A stretch of 64,000 bases of DNA from Kribbella sindirgiensis (lineage in GTDB: Bacteria > Actinomycetota > Actinomycetes > Propionibacteriales > Kribbellaceae). The stretch covers positions 186,001 through 250,000 of the forward strand of contig NZ_SJKA01000012.1 in the NCBI RefSeq assembly GCF_004331435.1. Reading direction: 5' to 3'. The notes under the pieces were generated by a model. That model was not told the DNA's origin and made no database searches. It saw only the letters and a list, made by a program, of their open reading frames with translations. Positions 38,898 through 47,745 of the stretch are shown one piece after another (positions within the stretch are counted from its first letter, which is position 1; every line of letters begins with the position of its first letter). Made by a program: the position numbers and the translations under genes.

Positions 38898-40931
38898 GTG
38901 ACATCGAACGGAGATTCGCCGGAGCAGCTGACGCTGCTGCGTGACACCGTTCGCAAGTCCCGCACCAAGGAACCGGCCGAGATCACCGCGACGTTGCCGG
39001 TGGCCCGGATCGCGGTCGACGTCTCGCTGCCGCATCTCGACCGGCCGTTCGACTATCTCGTGCCGGACGACCTGGCCGCGGCCGCGCAGCCCGGTGCCCG
39101 GGTGAAGGTGCGGTTCGCCGGCAAGGATCTCGACGGGTTCGTGCTGGAGCGGCTCGATGCGTCGGACCACGACGGCAAGCTGGTCCGGCTCCGCAAGGTC
39201 GTGTCGCCCGAGCAGGTGCTGACGCCGGAGATCGCGGACCTGTGCCGGGCGGTCGCCGATCGGTATGCCGGGGTGCTCGCGGACGTGACGCGGCTCGCGG
39301 TGCCGCCGCGGCACGCGAAGGTCGAGGGCGAGTCGTTGCGCTGCGATCAGCCGCCGCGCCCGCCGGTGTCGACGTCCCGCTCGGAGTGGTCGCCGTACCC
39401 CCCTGGCTTCCTGGACGCCGTCGAGCGGGGCGAGGTGCCGAGGGCGGTCTGGACCGCCGTACCAGGTGCTGATTGGCCGCTCGCCTTCGCTCAGGCCGCT
39501 GCGGTGTGCGCGGCGTCCGGTCGCGGCGCGCTGCTGCTGGCCCCGGACGCGCGCGATCTCGAGCGACTCGCGGCCGCGTGCGCTGAGGTGCTGGGGGAGT
39601 CCGGGTTCGTCACGTTGTCCGCGGATCTGGGTCCGACGGCCCGCTATCGGGCGTTTCTGTCCGCGTTGCACGGGCGTGCGCGGGTCGTGATCGGGACTCG
39701 GGCGGCGGCGTTCGCTCCGGTGACGGATCTCGGGCTGGTGGCGATGTGGGACGACGGCGACGAGTCGTACGCCGAGCCGCGCGCGCCGTACCCGAATGCC
39801 CGGGAAGTCCTGCTGCTGCGGGCGTTCCGGCAGAAGTGCGCGGCGTTGCTCGGTGGGTACGCACGGTCCGCGGAGGCGGCGGCCCTGCTGGAGTCCGGGT
39901 TCGCACACGAGCTGATCGCGGACCGGAAGGTGACGCGGGCGGCGGCGCCGTCGGTGCACATCGCGGGGGAGTCGGACATCGATCTGGCGCGCGACCCGTC
40001 GGCGCGCGCGGCGCGGTTGCCGTCCCGGGCGTTCGAGATCGCGCGTGAAGGTCTGCGGACCGGGCCGGTGCTGGTGCAGGTGCCGCGGGCGGGGTACCTG
40101 CCGAGCTTGGTGTGCCAGACGTGCCGAGCGCCTTCGCGGTGCTCCACGTGTGGCGGGACGTTACGCCGTACCGGGGTAGCGGGGCCGGCGAGCTGCAGTG
40201 TGTGCGGCCGTCCGGCGGCGGATCACCGGTGCCCGGAGTGCGGGGACACCCGGATGCGTGCGGCGGTCATCGGCGCACGTCGTACGGCGGAGGAACTCGG
40301 GCGCGCGTTCCCCGGGGTCGTGGTGCGTACGTCGGGCGGGGACAACGTGCTCGATGTCGTACCGGACGCGCCGGCGTTGGTCGTCAGCACACCGGGGGCT
40401 GAACCGGTCGCCGAGGGCGGGTACAGCGCGGCGCTGCTCCTCGACACCTGGCTGATGCTCGCCCGCCCCGACCTCCGGGCGGCCGAGGAGGCGGTACGTC
40501 GTTGGTTCAACGCGGCCGCCCTGGTCCGTCCGGCAAGCGCCGGCGGGATGGTGATCCTGGTCGGCGACCCGTCGGCGCTGCCGCTGCAGGCGATCGTGCG
40601 CTGGAGCCCCGAGGGGTACGCCGCCCGCGAGATCGAGGAACGCCGTACCGCCCGGCTCGCCCCGGCCGCCAAACTCGCCGAACTCACCGGCCCGGCCGAA
40701 TCCGTCAACGACCTCGTCACCCGCCTCCGCGACCTGATGCCGCCGTCCGCCGGCCTCGAGGTCCTCGGGCCGGTCGACCTCGACGACGAAACCGTCCGGG
40801 CCGTGGTCCGCACGCCCCGCGCCCACGGGACCACGCTCGTCCGCTCCCTCAAGGAATCCCAGTCGGCGCGCACCACCAAGAAGAACCCCGGCACGGTCCG
40901 GATCCAGGTGGACCCACCGAGCTTCGGCTAG
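38898..40931 (+). CDS. priA: primosomal protein PriA, helicase-inactive type
   Basis: Replication-restart factor (677 aa). The N-terminal 3'-OH-binding domain (VSLPHLDRPFDYLVPDD) and the Zn region with four Cys pairs (CQTC, CSTC, CSVC, CPEC near residues 405-450) are intact. The helicase core has lost its motifs: no Walker A GxGKT in the ALLLAPDARD region, and DEEH is replaced by DDGDESYAE. Actinobacterial PriA proteins are generally of this kind, so it probably acts as a scaffold rather than a motor. Confidence 0.93.
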   Translation: MTSNGDSPEQLTLLRDTVRKSRTKEPAEITATLPVARIAVDVSLPHLDRPFDYLVPDDLAAAAQPGARVKVRFAGKDLDGFVLERLDASDHDGKLVRLRKVVSPEQVLTPEIADLCRAVADRYAGVLADVTRLAVPPRHAKVEGESLRCDQPPRPPVSTSRSEWSPYPPGFLDAVERGEVPRAVWTAVPGADWPLAFAQAAAVCAASGRGALLLAPDARDLERLAAACAEVLGESGFVTLSADLGPTARYRAFLSALHGRARVVIGTRAAAFAPVTDLGLVAMWDDGDESYAEPRAPYPNAREVLLLRAFRQKCAALLGGYARSAEAAALLESGFAHELIADRKVTRAAAPSVHIAGESDIDLARDPSARAARLPSRAFEIAREGLRTGPVLVQVPRAGYLPSLVCQTCRAPSRCSTCGGTLRRTGVAGPASCSVCGRPAADHRCPECGDTRMRAAVIGARRTAEELGRAFPGVVVRTSGGDNVLDVVPDAPALVVSTPGAEPVAEGGYSAALLLDTWLMLARPDLRAAEEAVRRWFNAAALVRPASAGGMVILVGDPSALPLQAIVRWSPEGYAAREIEERRTARLAPAAKLAELTGPAESVNDLVTRLRDLMPPSAGLEVLGPVDLDDETVRAVVRTPRAHGTTLVRSLKESQSARTTKKNPGTVRIQVDPPSFG

Positions 40932-42001
40932 CGGTGGAACGCGGCTCTCGTTGCGGCTGCGGTGGAGGCGAAGTACTCCGAAGGCTCGAGGAACCACCAT
41001 TCGTCGAACGGCACGCCCTTGAGCAGGTCGCGCCGGTAGCCGAAGCACACCAGGTAGAGCGGCCTGATGTACATCACGCCTTCGAGCCGGTCGAGTTCCT
41101 CGTCGGTCAGCTCGACGTGTTTGCGGTACGCCGTGACGACGGCGTCGACACGCTCCTGGTTGGTGCTTCGCGAGGGAGCCCAGTTGCCGGTTCCCCACAG
41201 CAGGAAGGCGAGGTCGGCCAGCCGCGGTCCGCGCCCGGACGCCTTCCAGTTGATTGCCACCGGCCCGTTCTTGCCCAGCACCGCGTGATCGGGAGCGTGC
41301 AGCAGGTTGCCGTGCAACAGGCCCTCGGGCAGGCCGTCGCCGTCGTCCGCGGAGCGCACCTGGTCGCGCAGCCACTCGAAGCGCTCGCGATCGGCCGCCG
41401 CGACCTTCGTGTCCACGGCGTCGAGAAAGGCCAAGCCGGCCAGCAGATCCTGTCGTGGCGTTCCCATCCGGCGGGGGTCCTCGCCGCTCGCTCCACCCGG
41501 CCGGCTGACCGACTCGTCGAACGGCAGCGCGTGCAGCCGTCCGAGCAGATCGGCCATGATCGCGAACCCCTCGCCGTCCGGAAGCGGGGTGTTGTCGACG
41601 AACTCGGTGACGAGCACCGCGCTCCCGTCGAAGTCCGACACCGCGTCGTCGACCGCGAGACGTTCCGCGGGGAAGTCGTGGTGCTCGAGGAATCGCAGGA
41701 CCGCGGCGTCGCCCTCGACATCCGCGCGCGGCCGAGCGGGCGGGAACGCGCGCGCGATCCACGGGTCGCCGTCGTTCCGGTCGATGCGGAACACGTACGT
41801 CTTGTGCACGCTGAGCTTCGTCGCGGCGGTCGCGTCGATACCGTAGCGATTCCGAAGATGCGCGAGCAGCCGATCGGCGTCCGGCTCGTGGTAGATGCGG
41901 TCGCCCAGACCCACGAGGTCGGTGAGCGCCTCGGTGTAGCGCTGCCCGGTCTCCTGGGCGTGCCGCCGTACGACCTTCTTGAAGTTCCCGTCCTTGGTCA
42001 T
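40928..42001 (-). CDS. APH-like protein, probable pseudokinase
   Basis: A 357-residue protein with an aminoglycoside-phosphotransferase/choline-kinase fold. An N-terminal helical motif (FKKVVRRHAQETGQRYTEAL) found in other actinobacterial proteins precedes it. The two catalytic aspartates appear replaced: HGD is HGN in GLLHGNLLH, and IDW is INW in VAINWKASGRG. If the alignment is right it binds but does not phosphorylate. The start overlaps the stop of the ArsR-type gene upstream (ATGA). Confidence 0.72.
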   Translation of the reverse strand: MTKDGNFKKVVRRHAQETGQRYTEALTDLVGLGDRIYHEPDADRLLAHLRNRYGIDATAATKLSVHKTYVFRIDRNDGDPWIARAFPPARPRADVEGDAAVLRFLEHHDFPAERLAVDDAVSDFDGSAVLVTEFVDNTPLPDGEGFAIMADLLGRLHALPFDESVSRPGGASGEDPRRMGTPRQDLLAGLAFLDAVDTKVAAADRERFEWLRDQVRSADDGDGLPEGLLHGNLLHAPDHAVLGKNGPVAINWKASGRGPRLADLAFLLWGTGNWAPSRSTNQERVDAVVTAYRKHVELTDEELDRLEGVMYIRPLYLVCFGYRRDLLKGVPFDEWWFLEPSEYFASTAAATRAAFHR

Positions 42002-42980
42002 GCCGTCGTCGCGAGTGTTGTGGAGGCGGAGAGCAGTTGGCTGCCGAGCGACGTGCGGTGATAGAGGACGGTGCGGCCGTCGCGGCGGGACGCGACGACG
42101 CCGGCGTTGCGGAGGATGCTGAGATGGACGCTGAGCGTGGGGGCCGTGACGCCGAGCTGGTGGGCGAGATGCGTGGTGGACATCGGCAGGTCGAGGTGGC
42201 TGACGATCGCGGCTCTGGTGCGGCCGACCAGGTCGGCGAGAGGGGAGTCCGTGGTGTCCTGGCGGTCCTCCCACAGCCGGCCGAGGCCGCGCGGCGGGTA
42301 GGTGATGGTCGGAACGTGCGGCGCGCCGGTGACGGCGAGGCCGGCCGGCCAGGTGAACACGCACGGCACCAGCAGCAGACCCTGCCCGGTCATCGGTTCG
42401 CCGTCGCAGCAGAACGGCCGGTCGATCTCGACGCGGTCCCCGGCGTACTTGATGGACGGATGCAGGTTGCGGAACAGCCGCTCGATCCCGCCGCTCGCCA
42501 GCTCGTCCAGCCGGAACGCGAGATCCTCCTGCAGCAGCGATCGCATCCGCCGCCAGTCCGGCTCGATCGCCCGGCGCCAGTATGTCTCGAGCGCGGCGGT
42601 GATCAGGTCCAGTGCCTTCGCCGGGTGCGCGATCAGCGCGGGCAGCACCGGGTCCTCGGCGTGCAACTTCCGGAGCTCGGCGGCGACCAGATCGTGCGGT
42701 GTCGCGGCGATCGCGGCGAGGCCCGACTCCAGACTCGTCGACCGGCGCGGCGGGGCCGGGTCAGGAAGTCCGGGATGTAGCCGTCCGGCGGAATGAGGGC
42801 CCTGAGCAACGTCAGGTCGTCGCCCTCGATCGTCGGCCGGACCTTCTGCAGCCACGGCCCGTGCACGCTGCGCGCGGTGTTGTTGCTCAGCGCCCGCACA
42901 CTCGTCACGGCCTCCCAGACCGGCGAGAGCGCGAACCGGATCCGCCCGATGTCCCCGGCGGTGAGCCTGATCGTGATCAC
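41998..42980 (-). pseudogene. ArsR-type regulator, frameshifted
   Basis: Two frames together make one regulator. The N-terminal part (MITIRLTAGDIGRIRFALSP to GYIPDFLT) reads from GTG 42980; the C-terminal part (LESGLAAIAATPHDLVAAEL to the ArsR HTH STTHLAHQLGVTAPTLSVHL near the end) is one frame away. Adding one G to the GGG run at 42758-42760 restores 327 codons with DFLTPAPPRRS at the joint. The layout of N-terminal DUF5937-like domain and C-terminal HTH is a known actinobacterial ArsR variant. It is a recent mutation or a sequence error. Leaderless start, TAATCT six bases upstream. Confidence 0.8.
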
Positions 42981-42986
42981 CGGGCC

Positions 42987-43007
42987 AGATTAGCCCTGAG
43001 CCTAATC
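42987..43007. promoter_or_regulatory. operator over the arsR-type -10
   Basis: GATTAG (42988-42993) / CTAATC (43002-43007), 8-bp spacer, between divergent regulator and MFS gene. TAATCT (minus, 42992-42987) is the -10 of the leaderless regulator. Confidence 0.6.
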
Positions 43008-43043
43008 GTCGACAACACCGCCGCAGGCCTGGACAGTTGACCC

Positions 43044-44255
43044 ATGAGCGCAATCGCCGTCGGCAACCCCACGCCTACCGCACTGCCGCGGGCCTTCTGG
43101 GCGTTGTGGGTGTGCCAGCTGGTCAACCGGCTCGGCAGCTTCGTGCAACCGTTCCTGGTGCTGTACCTGACCCAGGACCGCCTCCTCTCCGCGGGTACGG
43201 CGGGTGCCGTCGCGGCCGCGGTCGGCGCCGGATCGGTCTGTGCGCAACTCGTCGGCGGCTGGTTGTCCGACCGGGCCGGACGCCGGGTGACAATGCTGAT
43301 CTGCTTCTTCGGCACCGGCGGCGCGCTGATCCTGCTCGGATCCGCCCGGTCGATGGTGCTGATCTGGGTGACCGCCTTCCTTGTCGGCCTGCTGGGCGAC
43401 CTGTTCCGCCCGGCGGTCCAGGCGACGGTCGCGGATCTGCTGCAGCCGACCGAGCGGGTCCGCGCGTACGGCCTCCTGTTCTGGGCGATCAACCTCGGCT
43501 TCTCCGTCTCGACCGTCAGCGCCGGCGTGCTCGCCTCCTTCGGGTACGGCCTGCTGTTCTGGGTGAACGCCGCCACGTCGGTGATCGCCGGTCTGGTGAT
43601 CTGGACGATGGTGCCGGAGAGCCGCCCGGCGCCCGCGGACGACTCGGCCGGGCGGTCGCTGCTGCCGGTGGTCGTGCGTGACACGGTGTTCCTGCTGATG
43701 ATCCTGATCCAGATCGGCTACGCGACCATCTACATGCAGGGCTATTCGACGTTGCCGCTGGCGATGGCGGGCGACGGGCTCTCGTCGCGGACGTACGGGC
43801 TCGTGATCGCGCTCAACGGCGTGGTGATCGTGCTCGCCCAGCCGTTCCTCGGCCGCTGGATGGCGAAGCTCGACCGGCCGAAACTGCTCGCCTGCTCGAT
43901 GCTGGTGGTCGGGCTCGGGTTCGGTCTGGGAGCGCTCGTGGACACCTGGTGGGGCTACGGGGTGTCGGTCGTGGTGTGGACGCTCGGGGAGATCGGATTC
44001 GCCGCGGTGATCGGCGCGGTGTTCGCCGATCTCGCACCGATCGACCTGCGCGGGCGCTACATGGGTCTGTCCGGTATGGCGTTCGGCGTCGGTACCGTGA
44101 TCGGTCCGCTGGCCGGCACCAACGCCCTCGAACACCTCGGTCCGACCGCGACCTGGCTCGGCTGTGCCGTGCTCGGTGTCGCGATCTTCATCGGCCAGTA
44201 CTCGCTGGCTCCCGCGTTGCACGCCCGCGCCGAGTCGAACGCGGCGACCGCATGA
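43044..44255 (+). CDS. MFS transporter
   Basis: Twelve-helix major facilitator (403 aa), probably a drug/proton antiporter. The loop 2-3 motif is GGWLSDRAGRRVTML near residue 72; the second half begins with RDTVFLLMILIQIGYATIY. It is divergent from the ArsR-type regulator with a shared operator, so efflux under that regulator is the simplest model. Its 3' end overlaps the next MFS gene by 68 bp in convergent orientation. Confidence 0.87.
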   Translation: MSAIAVGNPTPTALPRAFWALWVCQLVNRLGSFVQPFLVLYLTQDRLLSAGTAGAVAAAVGAGSVCAQLVGGWLSDRAGRRVTMLICFFGTGGALILLGSARSMVLIWVTAFLVGLLGDLFRPAVQATVADLLQPTERVRAYGLLFWAINLGFSVSTVSAGVLASFGYGLLFWVNAATSVIAGLVIWTMVPESRPAPADDSAGRSLLPVVVRDTVFLLMILIQIGYATIYMQGYSTLPLAMAGDGLSSRTYGLVIALNGVVIVLAQPFLGRWMAKLDRPKLLACSMLVVGLGFGLGALVDTWWGYGVSVVVWTLGEIGFAAVIGAVFADLAPIDLRGRYMGLSGMAFGVGTVIGPLAGTNALEHLGPTATWLGCAVLGVAIFIGQYSLAPALHARAESNAATA

Positions 44256-45507
44256 GGTGAGCGGTCGCGATCGTCACCACCACGACCGCGACCGCTACCC
44301 AGACCGCGCGGTCGAGTGTCGCCGGGTGCCGTAGGAAGATCGAGCCGAACGCCGCGACCCCGAGCGTCCCGCCGAACTGCTGCACCGCGTTCAGCAGCCC
44401 GGCTGCCGACCCGGTCTCGTGCGGTCCGACCCGGTGCAGGGCCTCGGTGAAGAACGCGGTCGTGAACAGTCCGACGCCGACGCCGCCCACGGCGAGCGCG
44501 GGCGGGAGCGCGTACGGCGCGGCCGCGAGACCGAGGAGCAGTACGCCGAGTCCGACGTACATCAAGCGGGATCCGAGTTGCGTGACCAGCCACAGGCCGG
44601 CGACGAGCGACGCGATACCGGTGGCCGCGGACCACGGCAGCAACGCGAGGCTCGAGCGCATCACGCTGTGGTGCAAGGTCAGCTGCTGATGCAGTACGAC
44701 GACCAGGGTCAGGCCGCTCGTCACCGCGAAGAACAACGTCGACGTGAGCAACGCGGGCGCGAATCCGCGGTGTGCGAACAGGCTCGTCTCGATCAGCCGC
44801 GCGTTCTTCCGGAGCAGGCACAGTCCGAGTAGGACGACTCCGGCCGCCAGCAGGTACCAGTCGCGGGACTGCAGGATCGGGTAGACGACAAGCGCCGTAC
44901 CGCAGGTGAGCAACAGGGTGCCGAGGATGTCGATCCGTGGGGGCTGCGGCGATGCGTACTCGGGGAGGAGGTGCGACAGGGCGAGTACGGCGATACCGAG
45001 TGGGACGTTGACGAGGAAGACGACTCGCCAGGAGCTGGCGTCGGTGATGAACCCACCGAGCAGCGGGCCTGAGATTCCGGCCAGGCCCATCACCGGGCCG
45101 ATCGTGCCGAGCGCCTTCGAGAGAGCGCTGCCTGTGAAGCTCGACTTGATCAGGCCGATGGTTTGCGGGATCACCAGAGCGGCCGAGGCACCTTGGACCG
45201 CGCGGAAACCGATCAGCTCGCCTGGTGCCGTCGCGAGTGCGCAGGCGGCCGACGTCAGGACGAAGACTGTTACACCGACGCGGAACATGCGCCGACGGCC
45301 GAAGCGGTCACCGAGCCGGCCGCCGGTGATCAGCAAGGCCGCGAAGGGCAAGGTGTACGCCGCGCTGAACCACTGGATGTCCGCGGTGTGGCCGCCGAGG
45401 TCGGTGTGGATCACTGGCGCCGCGACTTGGACGATCGTCGCGTCGAGCAGGTTCATCGCCTCGGCGACCAGGAGGGCGATCAGGCTGATCCATCGTTTGT
45501 TGGTCAT
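44188..45507 (-). CDS. MFS transporter, DHA2/EmrB-like
   Basis: Drug:proton antiporter of the 14-helix class (439 aa). Motif A GGRLGDRFGRRRMF, motif D1 near the start (LLVAEAMNLLDATIVQVAAP) and motif C GPLLGGFI are visible. ATG 45507 has GGTGA upstream. It is divergent from an Lrp/AsnC-like gene that may regulate it. The C-terminal charged tail reaches antisense into the other MFS gene. Confidence 0.87.
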   Translation of the reverse strand: MTNKRWISLIALLVAEAMNLLDATIVQVAAPVIHTDLGGHTADIQWFSAAYTLPFAALLITGGRLGDRFGRRRMFRVGVTVFVLTSAACALATAPGELIGFRAVQGASAALVIPQTIGLIKSSFTGSALSKALGTIGPVMGLAGISGPLLGGFITDASSWRVVFLVNVPLGIAVLALSHLLPEYASPQPPRIDILGTLLLTCGTALVVYPILQSRDWYLLAAGVVLLGLCLLRKNARLIETSLFAHRGFAPALLTSTLFFAVTSGLTLVVVLHQQLTLHHSVMRSSLALLPWSAATGIASLVAGLWLVTQLGSRLMYVGLGVLLLGLAAAPYALPPALAVGGVGVGLFTTAFFTEALHRVGPHETGSAAGLLNAVQQFGGTLGVAAFGSIFLRHPATLDRAVWVAVAVVVVTIATAHLMRSPRSTRRGRATREPASTGR

Positions 45508-45534
45508 GGCATCACCATCAGCTTGCGGTGAATG

Positions 45535-45573
45535 ATCTTCCACTCAGCGGACGGATTCTGCTGGAATCTTCCA
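45535..45573. promoter_or_regulatory. candidate Lrp-type sites
   Basis: TGGAA-TC-TTCCA palindrome (45562-45573) with a second ATCTTCCA half at 45535-45542, in the gap between the DHA2 exporter and the Lrp-like gene. Confidence 0.45.
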
Positions 45574-45603
45574 TCCTTGGTCGTCTGCCGCGATGATCGT
45601 CAC

Positions 45604-46581
45604 ATGGTGGATGCGATCGACCGGGCTCTGGTGCATGCGTTGCAGCTGGACGGCAGGGCGCCGTACAGCCGGATCGGGGAGGTGCTCGGCGTGTCCACGC
45701 AGACCGTCGCGCGGCGGTTCAACCGGCTGCGGGCCGAGGCCGGGCTGCGGGTCATCGGTCTGCCGGATCCGCAGCTTGCGGGGCGGTCGCAGTGGCTGCT
45801 CCGGCTGACCGCGGTTCCGCATGCGGCGCAGGATCTGGCGGGGGCGCTTTCGCGGCGGTCCGACACGAGCTGGATCAAGCTGGCGTCCGGCGGTACGGAG
45901 ATCGTGTCGATCGTGCACACGACCCAGTCCGACGGGAACGCGCTCCTCCTGCACGACATCCCGCGAACCGCCGGCATCACCTCGGTGTCGGCCCACTACC
46001 TGCTGCATCTGTACGTCGGTGGGCCGACCGCCTGGCGCGGCCGCGCCAAAAGCCTCACCCCAGCTCAAGAGAGCGCGCTCCGAAGGCCCCGACTGCCTGA
46101 GGGAGAGGTGAAAGTGGTGCTCAACGCTGGGGATCGGAAGTTGCTGGCTGGGCTTGGGGTGGATGGGCGGGCTACGCATGCGGAGCTTGCGGTGCGGACG
46201 GGGTGGTCGGCGGCGACCGTTGCTCGGCGGATGGAGGAGTTGCAGGGGACTGGTGCGATCTACTTCGATGTGGACGTCGACCCGGGCGCGCTCGGCTTCA
46301 CCACGAGTGCGATGTTGTGGTTGTCCGTGCCGCCCGCCCACCTCGACGCGGTCGGTCGCGCGCTGGCCGGGCACGACGAGCTGGGGTTCGTCGCCGCGAC
46401 GACCGGCCGGACCAACCTCGTCGCGCAGGCGATCTGTGCGAGTCCGAACGCCCTGCACACCTACCTGACCGAACGCGTCGGCGCGATCGAGCACATCACC
46501 GCGATCGAGACCGTCCCGGTCCTCCGCACCGTGAAAGCCGCCGCGCCGTTCGCGCCGGGTCTCGTAGGGTTGCCGGTATGA
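45604..46581 (+). CDS. Lrp/AsnC family transcriptional regulator, two-domain
   Basis: Regulator of 325 aa, about twice a classic Lrp. It has two AsnC-type HTH units: APYSRIGEVLGVSTQTVARR (residues ~20-39) and ATHAELAVRTGWSAATVARR (~190-209), each followed by an effector-type segment. This duplicated form is common in actinobacteria. It is divergent from the DHA2 exporter. The stop overlaps the HAD gene start (ATGA). Confidence 0.83.
   Translation: MVDAIDRALVHALQLDGRAPYSRIGEVLGVSTQTVARRFNRLRAEAGLRVIGLPDPQLAGRSQWLLRLTAVPHAAQDLAGALSRRSDTSWIKLASGGTEIVSIVHTTQSDGNALLLHDIPRTAGITSVSAHYLLHLYVGGPTAWRGRAKSLTPAQESALRRPRLPEGEVKVVLNAGDRKLLAGLGVDGRATHAELAVRTGWSAATVARRMEELQGTGAIYFDVDVDPGALGFTTSAMLWLSVPPAHLDAVGRALAGHDELGFVAATTGRTNLVAQAICASPNALHTYLTERVGAIEHITAIETVPVLRTVKAAAPFAPGLVGLPV
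46565..46570 (+). promoter_or_regulatory. -10 hexamer within lrp-like gene
   Basis: TAGGGT, seven bases, then ATG 46578. It predicts an internal leaderless promoter for the HAD gene. Confidence 0.4.
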
Positions 46582-47198
46582 GTGAGCGGACGATCGACGC
46601 AGTGGTCTTCGACATCGGCGGGGTCCTCCTGGACTGGAGCCCGACGTACCTGTACGCCGAGCTGATCCCCGACGAGGAGCAGCGGACGCACTTCCTGACG
46701 AACGTGGCCACGCCGGCCTGGAACCACCAGCAGGACGAGGGCCGTCCGTGGGAGGAGGCAGTCGCCGAGCTGACCAGCCTGCACCCGGAGCACGCCGAGT
46801 GGATCGAGGCGTACGACACCGGCTGGCTGAAGATGGTCAAGGGCGTGTTCGAGGACACGGCCGCCGTACTCACGGAGCTGCAGGCGCTCGGCGTACCGAC
46901 GTACGCGTTGACGAACTTCTCCGGCGAGAAGTGGGAGGTCGCCAAGGAGGCGTTCCCGATCCTCACCCGCTTCGACGGGGAGGTGGTGTCCGGGGTCGAG
47001 CAGACGGTGAAGCCGGACGAGAAGATCTACCGCATCCTGATCGAGCGCTTCGCGCTGGACCCGGCCCGCACGTTCTACACCGACGACATGGCGTACAACG
47101 TCGACGGCGCCCGTGCGGTCGGACTCGACGCCGAGGTGTTCACCGGCGCCGCGGACCTGCGGACGCAACTGCGTGAACGCGGCCTGCCACTACAGTGA
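46578..47198 (+). CDS. HAD family hydrolase
   Basis: Phosphatase-like HAD protein (206 aa) of the haloacid dehalogenase/YihX group. Motif I VVFDIGGVLLDW, motif II TNFSGEK, motif III lysine in VKPDEKIYR and motif IV YTDDMAYNVDGA are all present. Substrate unknown. It is coupled to the Lrp-like gene by a 4-bp overlap but may have its own promoter. Confidence 0.87.
   Translation: MSERTIDAVVFDIGGVLLDWSPTYLYAELIPDEEQRTHFLTNVATPAWNHQQDEGRPWEEAVAELTSLHPEHAEWIEAYDTGWLKMVKGVFEDTAAVLTELQALGVPTYALTNFSGEKWEVAKEAFPILTRFDGEVVSGVEQTVKPDEKIYRILIERFALDPARTFYTDDMAYNVDGARAVGLDAEVFTGAADLRTQLRERGLPLQ
47191..47196 (+). promoter_or_regulatory. -10 hexamer, leaderless start
   Basis: TACAGT, six bases (GATTGC), then GTG 47203. 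It lies across the HAD stop codon. Confidence 0.45.
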
Positions 47199-47202
47199 TT
47201 GC

Positions 47203-47745
47203 GTGACTTCGGTACCAGAGGATCGCTCGCCCGCGATCGGGGACGTGGACCGCAACGCCGCGGTGGAACGCGTGCAGGCGGCGTACACCGGGGGATACCT
47301 ATCGCACGACGAGCTGGAGCAGCAGTTGCACCAGGTCCTGGCTGCCAGAACCCGTCAGGATCTCGAGGTCGCCGTCGCCGCGCTACCGGTCGAGCAGCCG
47401 GGCCGCTCGGCGACGATCGGCGCCTCGGCCGGCCGGATCGTACGGCGCGGCGTCTGGCGGGTGCCGCGGCACCTGAAGGTCGAGTCCATGCACGGGCGGG
47501 TGCGGCTGGACCTGTCGCAGGCGCAGTTCGAGCACGGGGACGTCGACATCGACCTGAACGTGATGCACGGCGGCGTCAAGATCACGCTGCCGCGTGACGC
47601 GGTCGTCGACTTCGACGCCGTCCACACCGAGTGGAAGGACACCCGCTACAAGCCGCCGCGCGCCTCGAGCGGCGACGGTCCGCGGGTCCGGATCACCGGG
47701 GTGATGGGCTTCGGCCGCCTGAAGATCCGGCACGCCCGCCGCTAG
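47203..47745 (+). CDS. DUF1707 domain protein
   Basis: A 180-residue actinobacterial protein. The N-terminal DUF1707 motif is clear (DRNAAVERVQAAYTGGYLSH, DELEQQLHQVLAARTRQDL). The C-terminal half has a beta pattern of the LiaF-like type (VESMHGRVRLDLSQ, VMHGGVKITLPRD, GVMGFGRLKIR). No membrane helix is seen. Such proteins are often linked to envelope stress but the role is not known. It overlaps the CGNR gene by 53 bp. Confidence 0.82.
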   Translation: MTSVPEDRSPAIGDVDRNAAVERVQAAYTGGYLSHDELEQQLHQVLAARTRQDLEVAVAALPVEQPGRSATIGASAGRIVRRGVWRVPRHLKVESMHGRVRLDLSQAQFEHGDVDIDLNVMHGGVKITLPRDAVVDFDAVHTEWKDTRYKPPRASSGDGPRVRITGVMGFGRLKIRHARR

